A DNA stretch of 11,428 bases from CAZHEV01 sp964531335 [NCBI: uncultured bacterium] (GCA_964531335.1 CAZHEV010000008.1:39509-50936); one strand, 5' to 3'. Numbered from the stretch's first letter, positions 1 through 7,288 are shown. The notes: a model not told the origin generated them from the letters alone. Numbers and translations: made by a program.

Positions 1-135
1 TAACCTCCTCCGAAGCCACGTCGCCTATGGTCGAGGGCTTCGCTTTCTCCGGCTCGGGCTTCTCCTTGTCCGTCTCGGAGCTTCCGGCCTCCCTAACCTC
101 CTCCGAAGCCACGTCGCCTATGGTCGAGGGCTTCG
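1..135 (-). repeat. 93-bp tandem repeat in the rpsA 3' region
   Basis: Positions 1-42 are identical base for base to 94-135, a period of 93 bp (31 codons, in frame). Each copy encodes KPSTIGDVASEEV in the S1 tail (residues 596-608 and 627-639). The base just left of the window edge side (position 1) also fits the start of the next repeated codon, so the second copy may continue outside. Perfect nucleotide identity suggests a recent duplication by slippage or unequal recombination. Confidence 0.9.
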
Positions 136-1918
136 GAGCATGCTTGGCCTTGTACTCCTCGATAATGGCCTGATCCTGGGCGGACATGTACGCTTTGACG
201 CTCAGGACGATCCTGTGATTGGGTATGTCCACTCGGGTGGGCTTCAATGGGATCTCGTCGCCCTCGGAGAACGCGTCGGACGGTTTCTTCAGGTTGTCCA
301 CGCCGAGCTGCGATATCGGAACGAAGCCCTCAAGATCGCCGCCCAGGTCCACAACCACGCCCTTCTCCAGAAGCCTCACGATCTTGCCGGTACAAACGGT
401 GTCTTGGTTGTACTTCTCCGCGATGATCGGCCACGGATCCTCGCTCACCTGCTTGAGTCCCAGGGACACCCGGCGGGCGTCCTTGTCCACGCTCAAAATG
501 ACCACCTCTACGGTGTCGCCCTTCTTCAGCACCTCCGAGGGATGGCCTATCCTGCGCGTCCACGACATGTCGGAGATGTGCACGAGACCATCTATCCCCT
601 CCTCGAGCTCTACGAAGGCCCCGAAGTTCGTCAGGTTGCGGACCTTGCCGGTGATGCGCGATCCCACGGGATAGCGCTCCTCCAAGGTCAGCCACGGATC
701 GGGCTCGATCTGCTTCAGGCCCAGCGATATCTTCTCGTTCTCTTTGTCCACCTTGAGAACCACGGCCTCTATGGTGTCGCCGACCGCCAGCACCTTGGAC
801 GGATGCCTGATATGCTTGGTCCACGACATCTCGGAGATGTGAATCAGTCCTTCGACGCCCTTCTCGAGCTCTATGAAGGCGCCGTAGTCGGTTATGCTGA
901 CGACCCTGCCTTTGACCCTGTCGCCGACCGCGTACTTCTGATCGACGTCCTCCCACGGGTACCGGGTGAGCTGCTTCAGCCCGAGCGATATCCTCTCGCG
1001 CTCCTTGTCGAAGTTCAGCACCTTCACCGCAACCTTGTCGCCGATCGCGACCACCTCCGACGGATGGCTTATCCTGCCCCAGGACATGTCGGTTATGTGC
1101 AGCAGGCCGTCGATGCCGCCCAGATCCACGAACGCCCCGAAATCGGTGATGTTTTTGACCACGCCCTCGCGTATCTGGTCCTTGGCCAGCTCGGACAACA
1201 CCTTCGTTTTCATCTCCTCCCGCTCTTCCTCGAGCATCGAGCGGCGGGATACGACTATGTTGCGCCTCCTCTTGTTCAACTTGATGATCTTGAATCTCAT
1301 GGTCCGGCCCAGAAGCTCGTCCACGTTCTGGACCTGGCGCAGGGCGATCTGGGATCCCGGCAGGAAGGCCTCCACGCCGAACAGATCCACGACCACTCCG
1401 CCCTTTATCTTCCGCAGCAACCTGCCCTCCACGACCGAGCCTGTATCCGCCGCGTCCTTGACGCTGTCCCAGACCTTGACGAAGTCGGCTCTCTGCTTCG
1501 AAAGCACCACGAGACCGTCCTGGTTCTCCATCTTCTCCAGGAACACATCCACTTCGTCTCCTACCTTGATGCTCTCGGCGTCGCCGAACTCCTCTATGGC
1601 TATCACGCCCTCCGACTTGAAACCCACGTCCACGAGGACTTCCTTCTCATCGACCTTGAGGATCGTGCCTTTGACGATCTCCCCTTCCTCGAGGTCCATC
1701 ATCGATTCCTCGTAGAGCTTCATCAGCTCGGGGTCGATCTCCGAGTCGGGGTCCGTCTCTTCGGAAAGGTCGGTTTCCGTCACCGCGGCGGTCTCCGCGG
1801 GGGATTCCTCCCTCACGGCTTCGGAAGCCTCCTCGGCGCTCTCGACCTCCTGATCTTCGGGAGTCTGTCCTGGTTCCTGCGTCTCTTGCCTCTGGTCTCT
1901 TTCGTTATCTTCCAACAT
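1..1918 (-). CDS. rpsA: 30S ribosomal protein S1, six S1 domains, 3' end beyond window
   Basis: Partial: 639 codons are visible from ATG 1918-1916, without a stop before the left edge. S1 binds mRNA on the small ribosomal subunit and helps it load for initiation. Six OB-fold S1 domains lie at about residues 79-142, 160-226, 249-316, 332-402, 418-490 and 505-575. Domains 3-5 show the family's strongest signature (for example DFGAFVDLGGIDGLLHITDMSW). This matches the six-domain E. coli type (about 557 residues), but the protein is longer: an acidic Glu/Ser/Pro-rich leader of about 75 residues precedes domain 1, and a low-complexity tail after residue 592 carries a 31-residue tandem repeat. The Shine-Dalgarno GAAGGAG (1929-1935) sits 10 nt from the ATG. 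It is the last visible gene of the operon, 164 bp after plsC, so extra regulation in that gap is possible. The cmk-plsC-rpsA order is a known conserved neighbourhood. Identification is secure; the true C-terminus is unseen. Confidence 0.97.
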   Translation of the reverse strand, partial: MLEDNERDQRQETQEPGQTPEDQEVESAEEASEAVREESPAETAAVTETDLSEETDPDSEIDPELMKLYEESMMDLEEGEIVKGTILKVDEKEVLVDVGFKSEGVIAIEEFGDAESIKVGDEVDVFLEKMENQDGLVVLSKQRADFVKVWDSVKDAADTGSVVEGRLLRKIKGGVVVDLFGVEAFLPGSQIALRQVQNVDELLGRTMRFKIIKLNKRRRNIVVSRRSMLEEEREEMKTKVLSELAKDQIREGVVKNITDFGAFVDLGGIDGLLHITDMSWGRISHPSEVVAIGDKVAVKVLNFDKERERISLGLKQLTRYPWEDVDQKYAVGDRVKGRVVSITDYGAFIELEKGVEGLIHISEMSWTKHIRHPSKVLAVGDTIEAVVLKVDKENEKISLGLKQIEPDPWLTLEERYPVGSRITGKVRNLTNFGAFVELEEGIDGLVHISDMSWTRRIGHPSEVLKKGDTVEVVILSVDKDARRVSLGLKQVSEDPWPIIAEKYNQDTVCTGKIVRLLEKGVVVDLGGDLEGFVPISQLGVDNLKKPSDAFSEGDEIPLKPTRVDIPNHRIVLSVKAYMSAQDQAIIEEYKAKHAPKPSTIGDVASEEVREAGSSETDKEKPEPEKAKPSTIGDVASEEV

Positions 1919-2043
1919 CGACTCAATTCTCCTTCGCTACTCATTCTCCGTGGCTTCGACTGCCGCCTTGGATGTGAAATCCGGTTCCGGAGAACACGCG
2001 GTCGCCGGCCGGCCATCCGGCTGATTCTGAAATCCTTCCGGCA

Positions 2044-2082
2044 AACGGGTGGTGCCCGTTCAGACCAAAAGGGGGCTGTCAA
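2044..2082 (-). promoter_or_regulatory. rpsA leader: consensus -35-like box and small hairpin
   Basis: The 164-bp gap between plsC and rpsA begins, immediately after the plsC stop, with a perfect TTGACA (2077-2082, minus strand). No convincing -10 hexamer lies 16-18 bp downstream (the 17-bp position reads ACGGGC), so an internal promoter is only possible. A perfect 6-bp stem follows (2044-2049 with 2055-2060, 5-nt loop) with no T-run behind it, so it is not a normal terminator. E. coli rpsA is autogenously controlled through a structured leader; this leader could play a similar part, but that is inference. Confidence 0.3.
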
Positions 2083-2706
2083 CTAGCCGGCACGTTCGGC
2101 CTCCGCCTTCAAACGTGCCACTGCTCCCATAGCGGCCCGGCTTATGCGGGCGTATCTTTCTCGGCCTTCACCCCCTTTTTCGTCGTATTCTTCGGGCCCG
2201 ATCGGAGGTCCGAAAAAAACCGCGAGCGGCCTCCGCCTAATCAGGCACCCTTTTATATCCTTGGAGCCCGTGATGTACGCCGGGACCACGGGGCAGCGTG
2301 TCTTCTCCGCAACCATTCCGAGGCCCGGCTTGGGCTCTCGCAGTATTTTGGGGTCCCCCCTGCTCCCCTCGGGGAATATCGCGATCGCGCCTCCGGAGAG
2401 CACGATCTCAGCAGCCTTGTCCAGGGCCCCCCTGCTGAAGCTGCCCCTGCTCACCGGCACCGCGTTGTAGGCCCTTATCAGCGCGCCGAAAAACCTGTTC
2501 CTGAACAGCTCCTTCTTGGCCATGTAGGAGAGCTCTCTGTTGAAAGCCACTCCCAAAAGCGGCGGATCCCAGTTCGACACGTGGTTGCACGCGATCATCA
2601 GCCCGCCCGCTTTAGGTATATGCTCTCTTCCCCCGACCTTCAGCCCGAGGAAGACGCGGGCCATGAAGTTGGCCAACCACCAGGACAACTTGTATCGCAG
2701 TCTCAC
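2083..2706 (-). CDS. plsC: 1-acyl-sn-glycerol-3-phosphate acyltransferase (PlsC family)
   Basis: 207 residues, GTG start at 2706-2704, overlapping the cmk stop by 4 bp (GTGA). The PlsC/LPLAT family transfers a fatty-acyl group to the sn-2 position of lysophosphatidic acid at the inner face of the cytoplasmic membrane, making phosphatidic acid for phospholipid synthesis. The catalytic block NHVSNWD (H42, D47) matches the family HX4D motif, and FPEGSRG (111-117) is the phosphate-binding motif. The basic N-terminus with a hydrophobic stretch (about residues 7-24) fits a peripheral or monotopic membrane anchor. Length is normal for short bacterial PlsC proteins. The cmk-plsC-rpsA order recurs in other bacteria. 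The family is certain; substrate preference (acyl donor, lysophosphatidate versus another acceptor) cannot be read from sequence. Confidence 0.93.
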   Translation of the reverse strand: MRLRYKLSWWLANFMARVFLGLKVGGREHIPKAGGLMIACNHVSNWDPPLLGVAFNRELSYMAKKELFRNRFFGALIRAYNAVPVSRGSFSRGALDKAAEIVLSGGAIAIFPEGSRGDPKILREPKPGLGMVAEKTRCPVVPAYITGSKDIKGCLIRRRPLAVFFGPPIGPEEYDEKGGEGRERYARISRAAMGAVARLKAEAERAG

Positions 2707-3389
2707 CGCTGCGCGCCGCCCTCCAGGATCTCCTCGGCCTTGCGAATCACGGCCCCGACCTGCTCCTCGATTGTCATCGAGGACGTGTCGATGAGCTCCG
2801 CATCCGAAGCGACACTGAGCGGAGACGCCTTTCTGCCGGCGTCTCTGCCGTCTCTCTTTCTCAGATCCTCCTCGACCCTGCGCAAGTCGCCGCCGGCTCC
2901 GGCCGTGGCCTCGTCGCGCAGGCGCCGCTCCGCGCGCACCGAAAGATCGGCGTCCATGTAGATCTTGAGCTCGGCGTCCGGAAACACGGCGGTGGTCGTG
3001 TCTCTACCTTCCGCGACCACACCGCCGCCGGCTCCCAGCCGCCTCTGCTTCGCCACCATGGCCGCTCTGACTCGCGGAAACACGGCAACCCTGGAGGAGG
3101 CGTCCGATACCTCCTGCATCCTTATCTCGCCCGTCACGTCGATGCCGTCCATCGCCACCTTGATCCGCGTCCCATCCCAGGCGAGCTCAATTCGGACCGA
3201 TTCCGCGACCGCGGCGACCCCGGACTCGTCATCCAGGTCCACGCCCTCTTTGAGGCACTTCAACCCGAGCGCCCGGTACATCGCCCCGGTGTCCAGATAG
3301 AGATAGCCGAGACGCTGCGCCACGAGACGAGCCGTAGTGCTCTTGCCCGATCCCGCGGTCCCGTCGATGGCTATTACTATATTCTTCAA
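2703..3389 (-). CDS. cmk: Cytidylate kinase
   Basis: 228 residues. Cmk phosphorylates CMP and dCMP with ATP in the cytoplasm, recycling nucleotides from RNA turnover and phospholipid synthesis. The P-loop GTAGSGKST is at 10-18, LDTGAMYRA at 32-40 (nucleotide-binding region), and GRD at 128-130 begins the usual conserved block, here followed by TTTAVFPDA rather than the more familiar IGTVVFPDA. The lid region with RRLRDE follows near 155. The only usable start is TTG (3389-3387): the P-loop is so close to the N-terminus that no downstream start would do. It overlaps the hisC stop by 4 bp (TTGA) with only a weak Shine-Dalgarno, so expression is probably coupled to hisC translation. Length fits the family. 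Confidence 0.95.
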   Translation of the reverse strand: MKNIVIAIDGTAGSGKSTTARLVAQRLGYLYLDTGAMYRALGLKCLKEGVDLDDESGVAAVAESVRIELAWDGTRIKVAMDGIDVTGEIRMQEVSDASSRVAVFPRVRAAMVAKQRRLGAGGGVVAEGRDTTTAVFPDAELKIYMDADLSVRAERRLRDEATAGAGGDLRRVEEDLRKRDGRDAGRKASPLSVASDAELIDTSSMTIEEQVGAVIRKAEEILEGGAQR

Positions 3390-4522
3390 GCCTTTTCGCC
3401 GCTTACGCCTTGGGCGCAGATCCGCTCCAGGCCGCTCACAAGGCGTTGATTCTCATGAGGAAGACCAACGGTGATCCGAATGAACTCATCGGAAAGCCTG
3501 AAGGCCTTCATGGGTCTAACGATGAGCCCCATCTCCTCCAACCGGCGGCATACCTCGACCCCGTCCCTGTGAAGGTTGACCAGAAGGAAGTTCGTATAGG
3601 ACCCCTTCACGACCTCCAGCCCCAGACGCTCGAGGTTCTCCGTCAGGTACTTCTTGCCCTTGTCGTTGATGTCCCTGGCCTTGGGAACCTGCTCCGGATC
3701 GTCCAGGCTGGCCATGGCCGCCGCCTGGGCGACATGAGTCACATTGAAGGGAAGTCGGACCCGGTTGAAGTACTCTATTATTTCCGGCTTGGCGATCCCA
3801 TAACCCACCCTCAGTCCCGCCAGCGAGTATACCTTCGAAAACGTCCTCAGGACCAGCACATTTCTCTTATCTCTCACGTACTGCAATGTTTCCGGATACT
3901 CGGGATCCGTAATGTACTCGAAATAGGCCTCGTCGAACACCACCAGGACGTTATCCGGAACCGTGTCCATGAACCATTCGATCTCATTTCTCCGGACCAT
4001 CGTGCCCGTCGGATTGTTCGGATTGCATATGAATACAGCTTTCGTCTTGGGGCCGATGCGGGAAGCCATGGTCTTGATATCATGCACGTAGTTGACGGTG
4101 GGCACGAAGATCGCCTTGCCTCCCATCATCTTGGTCGCAAGCGCGTAGGTGATGAACGTCGGGTCGGCGACGACTACCTCGTCCCCCGGATCCACTACGG
4201 TCATTATGGCTACCAGGACCAGCTCGTTCGCCCCGCGCCCGCAGATGATCTCGTCCATGGACACGCCCAGCATCCCCGCGAGCTTCTCCCTCAGGTAATA
4301 GCAGCCGCTGTCGGGATACCGGTTCGATTCCTGCAACGCCCTCTGCATCGCCTCCGTCGCCAGAGGAGAGGGACCTATCGGGCTCTCGTTGGACGCGAAC
4401 TTGTATACCTCATCCACTCCAAGCTCGCGCTTCAAATCGCTGGAAGGTTTGCCCCCCTTGTACGCTACGAGATCGGAAATGCTCCCTCTGGCAAGCGCGT
4501 TAAAGTCGTATGCATCGCCCAT
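3386..4522 (-). CDS. hisC: Histidinol-phosphate / aromatic aminotransferase (HisC family, PLP)
   Basis: 378 residues, ATG 4522-4520 with Shine-Dalgarno GGAGGAG (4530-4536) 7 nt upstream. This is a fold-type I PLP aminotransferase. SNESPIGPSP near residue 44 is the substrate-side loop, RYPD (68-71) is typical of HisC, CNPNNPTGT spans 166-174 with the PLP-contacting Asn170, DEAY has Asp197 and Tyr200, and the Schiff-base lysine is K230 in TFSKVYSLAGLRVGYG. HisC converts imidazole-acetol phosphate plus glutamate to histidinol phosphate, but many family members also transaminate phenylpyruvate or 4-hydroxyphenylpyruvate. No other his gene is present; the neighbours are scpB (23 bp upstream) and cmk (4-bp overlap). 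HisC paralogues beside cmk and rpsA in other bacteria often serve tyrosine and phenylalanine synthesis, so an aromatic role is a real alternative. Family certain, substrate open. Confidence 0.9.
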   Translation of the reverse strand: MGDAYDFNALARGSISDLVAYKGGKPSSDLKRELGVDEVYKFASNESPIGPSPLATEAMQRALQESNRYPDSGCYYLREKLAGMLGVSMDEIICGRGANELVLVAIMTVVDPGDEVVVADPTFITYALATKMMGGKAIFVPTVNYVHDIKTMASRIGPKTKAVFICNPNNPTGTMVRRNEIEWFMDTVPDNVLVVFDEAYFEYITDPEYPETLQYVRDKRNVLVLRTFSKVYSLAGLRVGYGIAKPEIIEYFNRVRLPFNVTHVAQAAAMASLDDPEQVPKARDINDKGKKYLTENLERLGLEVVKGSYTNFLLVNLHRDGVEVCRRLEEMGLIVRPMKAFRLSDEFIRITVGLPHENQRLVSGLERICAQGVSGEKA

Positions 4523-4545
4523 TTCTCTTCTCCTCCACTCGCTGT

Positions 4546-5442
4546 CTACCCATCCACCCTTTGACTGGAACGCGAAATCGATTCATCCGAGCTGTCCTCG
4601 GGGGCCGGCTCGCGCTCCTCCTCCCCCCCTTCGAGCGGTCCTTCTTCACCCGACCGTGAGGTGTCGCCCGACGAGGAGATCTGTCCCGGCGTAGCTTCTT
4701 CCTCGGCGTCAGAGGGACTCTGTTGCTGAGCCCGCTCGACCTCCGCCCCGGCCCCGGCCCTTTCTCCTTCAAGGTCCGAGGCACCTTCAGGGCCTCCTTC
4801 CGCCGTCGTCTCCTCGGCCGCCCCGGCCCCGGCCCTTTCCACCTCAACCTCCGGGGTTCCTTCGAAGTCCCCTTCCGGAGCCCCCTCAGCCGCGGCTTCG
4901 TCGCGTTTGGCGAGCAACGACTCCAGCTCATCCAGGCTCGGCAGGTCCTCCAGGTCGTTGAGCCCGAAGTGGTCCAGGAACTCCTTAGTAGTCGCGTAGA
5001 GGAGAGGTCGTCCCGGTCCCTTCGATCTTCCCCTTATCGATACCAGGTTCCTCTCCAGCAAAGTGCCCAGCACGCCGCCAACGTCGACGCCTCTGATCGA
5101 CTCCAACTCCATCTTCGTGACGGGCTGCTTGTAGGCCACGATGGCAAGGGTCTCCAGCGCCGCCTGGGAAAGCCTCATCTTCCTTCGCTTTCTCAGAAGT
5201 CGCTCCACCCAATGCGACACATCGGGCCGCGTGCGGACATGGTATCCTCCGGCTACGGACACGATCTGCAAGCCCCCGTGAGAGGCGGAATATATCTCGC
5301 TGAGCTCCTCGATGGCCATTCTCACCGAGCCCGGCTGGGCCTGCGGCAGCACATCGCAGATGGCCGGCACGGACAGTGGGGCGTCGGACACGAAGAGCAA
5401 TGCCTCCACGGCGGCTCTAAGCTCATCACTCTCCCAGGCCAT
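4546..5442 (-). CDS. scpB: Segregation and condensation protein B, with long acidic repeat tail
   Basis: 298 residues from ATG 5442-5440. I prefer this to the TTG six codons upstream because AGGGAGG (5449-5455) lies 6 nt before the ATG. ScpB dimerises and binds the kleisin ScpA, which bridges SMC in the bacterial condensin complex that organises and segregates chromosomes. The core (about residues 1-180) has two winged-helix domains; hallmarks are LEALLFVSDAPLS-like text near the N-terminus (here VEALLFVSDAPLS), LETLAIVAYKQPVTK, and the GPGRPLLYATTKEFLDHFGL block. The usual ScpB length is roughly 170-200 residues. Here about 115 further residues form a Glu/Gly/Ala/Ser-rich acidic tail with a 25-residue internal repeat containing ERAGAGA. 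The gene overlaps scpA by 17 bp. The tail is probably disordered; its role is unknown. Confidence 0.93.
   Translation of the reverse strand: MAWESDELRAAVEALLFVSDAPLSVPAICDVLPQAQPGSVRMAIEELSEIYSASHGGLQIVSVAGGYHVRTRPDVSHWVERLLRKRRKMRLSQAALETLAIVAYKQPVTKMELESIRGVDVGGVLGTLLERNLVSIRGRSKGPGRPLLYATTKEFLDHFGLNDLEDLPSLDELESLLAKRDEAAAEGAPEGDFEGTPEVEVERAGAGAAEETTAEGGPEGASDLEGERAGAGAEVERAQQQSPSDAEEEATPGQISSSGDTSRSGEEGPLEGGEEEREPAPEDSSDESISRSSQRVDG
4745..4839 (-). repeat. 75-bp repeat inside the scpB acidic tail
   Basis: The 20-nt string at 4745-4764 recurs exactly at 4820-4839, spacing 75 bp (25 codons, in frame). Both copies encode ERAGAGA in the ScpB tail, and the flanking Glu/Gly/Pro-rich text is also similar but diverged. 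This points to growth of the tail by an older tandem duplication than the one in rpsA. Confidence 0.75.
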
Positions 5443-6193
5443 TTTCTTCCTCCCTGACAAGCCTTATCCATATGTCGCCGAAAGCCACCCTCTGGAAAGC
5501 GATCACCCTCTGCTGCCTGATGAGCTCCAAGAGCGCTATGAACACAACGAGCACCTCAATCTTGCTCCTGCACGCCTCGACATATGATCTGAAGGAGATC
5601 CCGTCCGCCGACTCAAGGGCTTCGAGGAGCTGGTCCATCTTCTCCTCGACCTTGACCTCCTCCCTTGTAACCCTGTGGACCTTTTCCTGGGCGAATCTGA
5701 ACATCACGGTTCGCATGACGTCCAGGAGCTGGAAGATGCTGACCTGCTGCAGCTCGACCGCCGGCTCTTCGCTGACCTCCGGCTTCCAACCTCTCGTGTA
5801 GATCTCCAGGCGCTCCCCTTCGCGTCCCTTGAGGTCCTTTGCGACCTCCTTGTACTTCCTGTACTCGAGGAGCCTGCGCACCAGATCGGCCCTGGGATCG
5901 ATCGCTTCCTCGTCCTCCTCCTTGGGTATGGGCAGCAACATGCGGGACTTTATCCTCATGAGCTCCGAGGCCATCACCAGGAACTCCCCCGCCACGTCCA
6001 GATCCAACATCCTCATTATCTCCAGGTACTCGAGATACTGCCGGGTCACCCGAGATATGGGGATGTCGTAGATGTCCAGCTCCTCTTTCTTTATCAAATG
6101 GAGGAGCAGATCCAACGGCCCTTCGAACGCGTCGAGTCGAACCTGATAGGCCGATTCGCGGGCGCCGACAGTCCTGTTCTCCTGAGTGCTCAT
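5426..6193 (-). CDS. scpA: Segregation and condensation protein A (kleisin)
   Basis: 255 residues from ATG 6193-6191, which overlaps the trpS stop by 4 bp (ATGA). The reading frame stays open well upstream, inside trpS, but the family hallmark FEGPLDLLLHLI (23-34) begins at the expected distance from this ATG. ScpA is the kleisin that bridges the SMC heads and recruits ScpB in the condensin complex. Other conserved features are the N-terminal helix run IYDIPISRVTRQYLEYL, the MASELMRIKSRMLLP segment, and the C-terminal winged-helix end VVFIALLELIRQQRV...AFGDI. The middle linker is acidic and normally variable. Length is typical (about 240-280). The adjacent scpB, overlapping by 17 bp, confirms the call. 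The trpS-scpA-scpB order is seen in several bacterial groups. Confidence 0.95.
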   Translation of the reverse strand: MSTQENRTVGARESAYQVRLDAFEGPLDLLLHLIKKEELDIYDIPISRVTRQYLEYLEIMRMLDLDVAGEFLVMASELMRIKSRMLLPIPKEEDEEAIDPRADLVRRLLEYRKYKEVAKDLKGREGERLEIYTRGWKPEVSEEPAVELQQVSIFQLLDVMRTVMFRFAQEKVHRVTREEVKVEEKMDQLLEALESADGISFRSYVEACRSKIEVLVVFIALLELIRQQRVIAFQRVAFGDIWIRLVREEENGLGE

Positions 6194-7167
6194 AAGCCCA
6201 TGGAGCTCCTTACAAGGTCCATAGTGGCGCGGGCCTCGGTCCTGGCCCGCTCGTTGCCGGCCTCCACTATTGCCCGTACCCTTTCGGGATCCGAGACAAG
6301 CTCTTCCCTTTTCCGTCGAAAACCCTCGAGATGATCCGAGATCGCCTGGGACAGCATACGCTTGCACTGCACGCACCCCAGCTCGCCCGAGCGGCAACCC
6401 GACTCCACCTGCGGAACGGCCGCCGGGTTGAACTTCTGATGATAAATGAAGACCAAGCACACCTCGGGTCGCCCCGGGTCCCCCTTCCTGACCTTCTGCG
6501 GATCCGTGACCGCCCCCGCTATCTTCTTGCCTATCACCTCAGGGGGATCGCTCAATAGGATGGCGTTGCCCAGCGACTTGCTCATGCGTCTCCCGTCGAG
6601 ACCCGGCAGTCTCGCGAAGCTGGTTAGCAGGACCTCCGGCTCGGGGAATACCTCCCCGTAGAGCCTGTTGAAACGCCGCGCTATCTCGCGCGTGAGCTCG
6701 ACGTGCGGGGCCTGGTCCTCGCCGACAGGCACGGCGTGTGCTCTGTACATCAAGATGTCCGCCGCCTGAAGGACGGGATAGCCGAACAGGCCGTAGCTCA
6801 CCTCGTCCTTGAGCCCCAGGTCACGCACCATCTCTTTCACCGTGGGGTTTCTCTCAAGCCTGGGCATGGTCACGAGCATCGAGAACAGCAGGTGAAGCTC
6901 CGCGTGCTCCTTGACCTGGCTCTGGATGAAGATGACGCTCTTTTCGGGATCGATTCCCGCGGCGATCCAGTCTATCACCATGTCCATTATATCGGACTTG
7001 ATGTTCCCGGGGTCCTTGTAGGAGGTGGTCAGGGCGTGCCAGTCGGCAACCATGTGAAAGTTGTGGTACTCCGCCTGGAGCTTGACCCAGTTCTCCAGCG
7101 CACCGGTATAGTTTCCAAGGTGCAGCTTGCCCGTCGGCCGCATACCGCTGAGGATTCTCTTTTCCAT
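6190..7167 (-). CDS. trpS: Tryptophanyl-tRNA synthetase with Fe-S-type cysteine motif
   Basis: 325 residues from ATG 7167-7165. A GTG two codons earlier is possible, but AGGGA sits about 9 nt before the ATG, a better spacing. It charges tRNA-Trp with tryptophan in the cytoplasm. It is a class Ic synthetase: the opening RILSGMRPTGKLHLGN contains the HIGH-type motif (HLGN, residues 16-19), and the KMSKS motif appears as RMSKS (194-198), followed by LGNAI. Four cysteines at 237, 258, 265 and 268 give C-x20-C-x6-C-x2-C. Thermotoga maritima TrpRS binds a [4Fe-4S] cluster through C-x22-C-x6-C-x2-C at almost the same positions, so this enzyme probably belongs to that subtype; cluster binding is inferred. 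The gene lies 144 bp after the M50 protease gene and overlaps scpA by 4 bp. Length is normal for the family. Confidence 0.96.
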   Translation of the reverse strand: MEKRILSGMRPTGKLHLGNYTGALENWVKLQAEYHNFHMVADWHALTTSYKDPGNIKSDIMDMVIDWIAAGIDPEKSVIFIQSQVKEHAELHLLFSMLVTMPRLERNPTVKEMVRDLGLKDEVSYGLFGYPVLQAADILMYRAHAVPVGEDQAPHVELTREIARRFNRLYGEVFPEPEVLLTSFARLPGLDGRRMSKSLGNAILLSDPPEVIGKKIAGAVTDPQKVRKGDPGRPEVCLVFIYHQKFNPAAVPQVESGCRSGELGCVQCKRMLSQAISDHLEGFRRKREELVSDPERVRAIVEAGNERARTEARATMDLVRSSMGL

Positions 7168-7288
7168 AGACACTCGTCCCTATGCCGTACCGTCACTGCG
7201 TGGCCGCGCGGGCCCCGAGTTGACGCGGCGCCGATTGATGTTTCATTCCCGCGCCGTTCGACCGGCCTTCACACACGCCCGTACGATC

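Noticed and set aside
1813-2082. An 89-codon minus-strand frame starting right after plsC
   Set aside because: It would overlap rpsA by about 100 bp in another frame, is very Arg-rich and lacks a Shine-Dalgarno; more likely an untranslated leader.
140-2086. A 648-codon open frame on the plus strand opposite rpsA
   Set aside because: It is codon-aligned with rpsA on the opposite strand, so its openness follows from rpsA's codon choice (no TTA, CTA or TCA complements). It has no recognisable domain, and rpsA with six S1 domains explains the region.
3410-4564. A 384-codon plus-strand open frame opposite hisC
   Set aside because: Antisense shadow of a clear aminotransferase; the translated text is His/Arg/Leu-rich low-information sequence.
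4500-4931. A minus-strand Arg/Lys/Pro-rich open frame over the scpB tail
   Set aside because: It is the +1 shadow of the repetitive GC-rich scpB tail and crosses into hisC.
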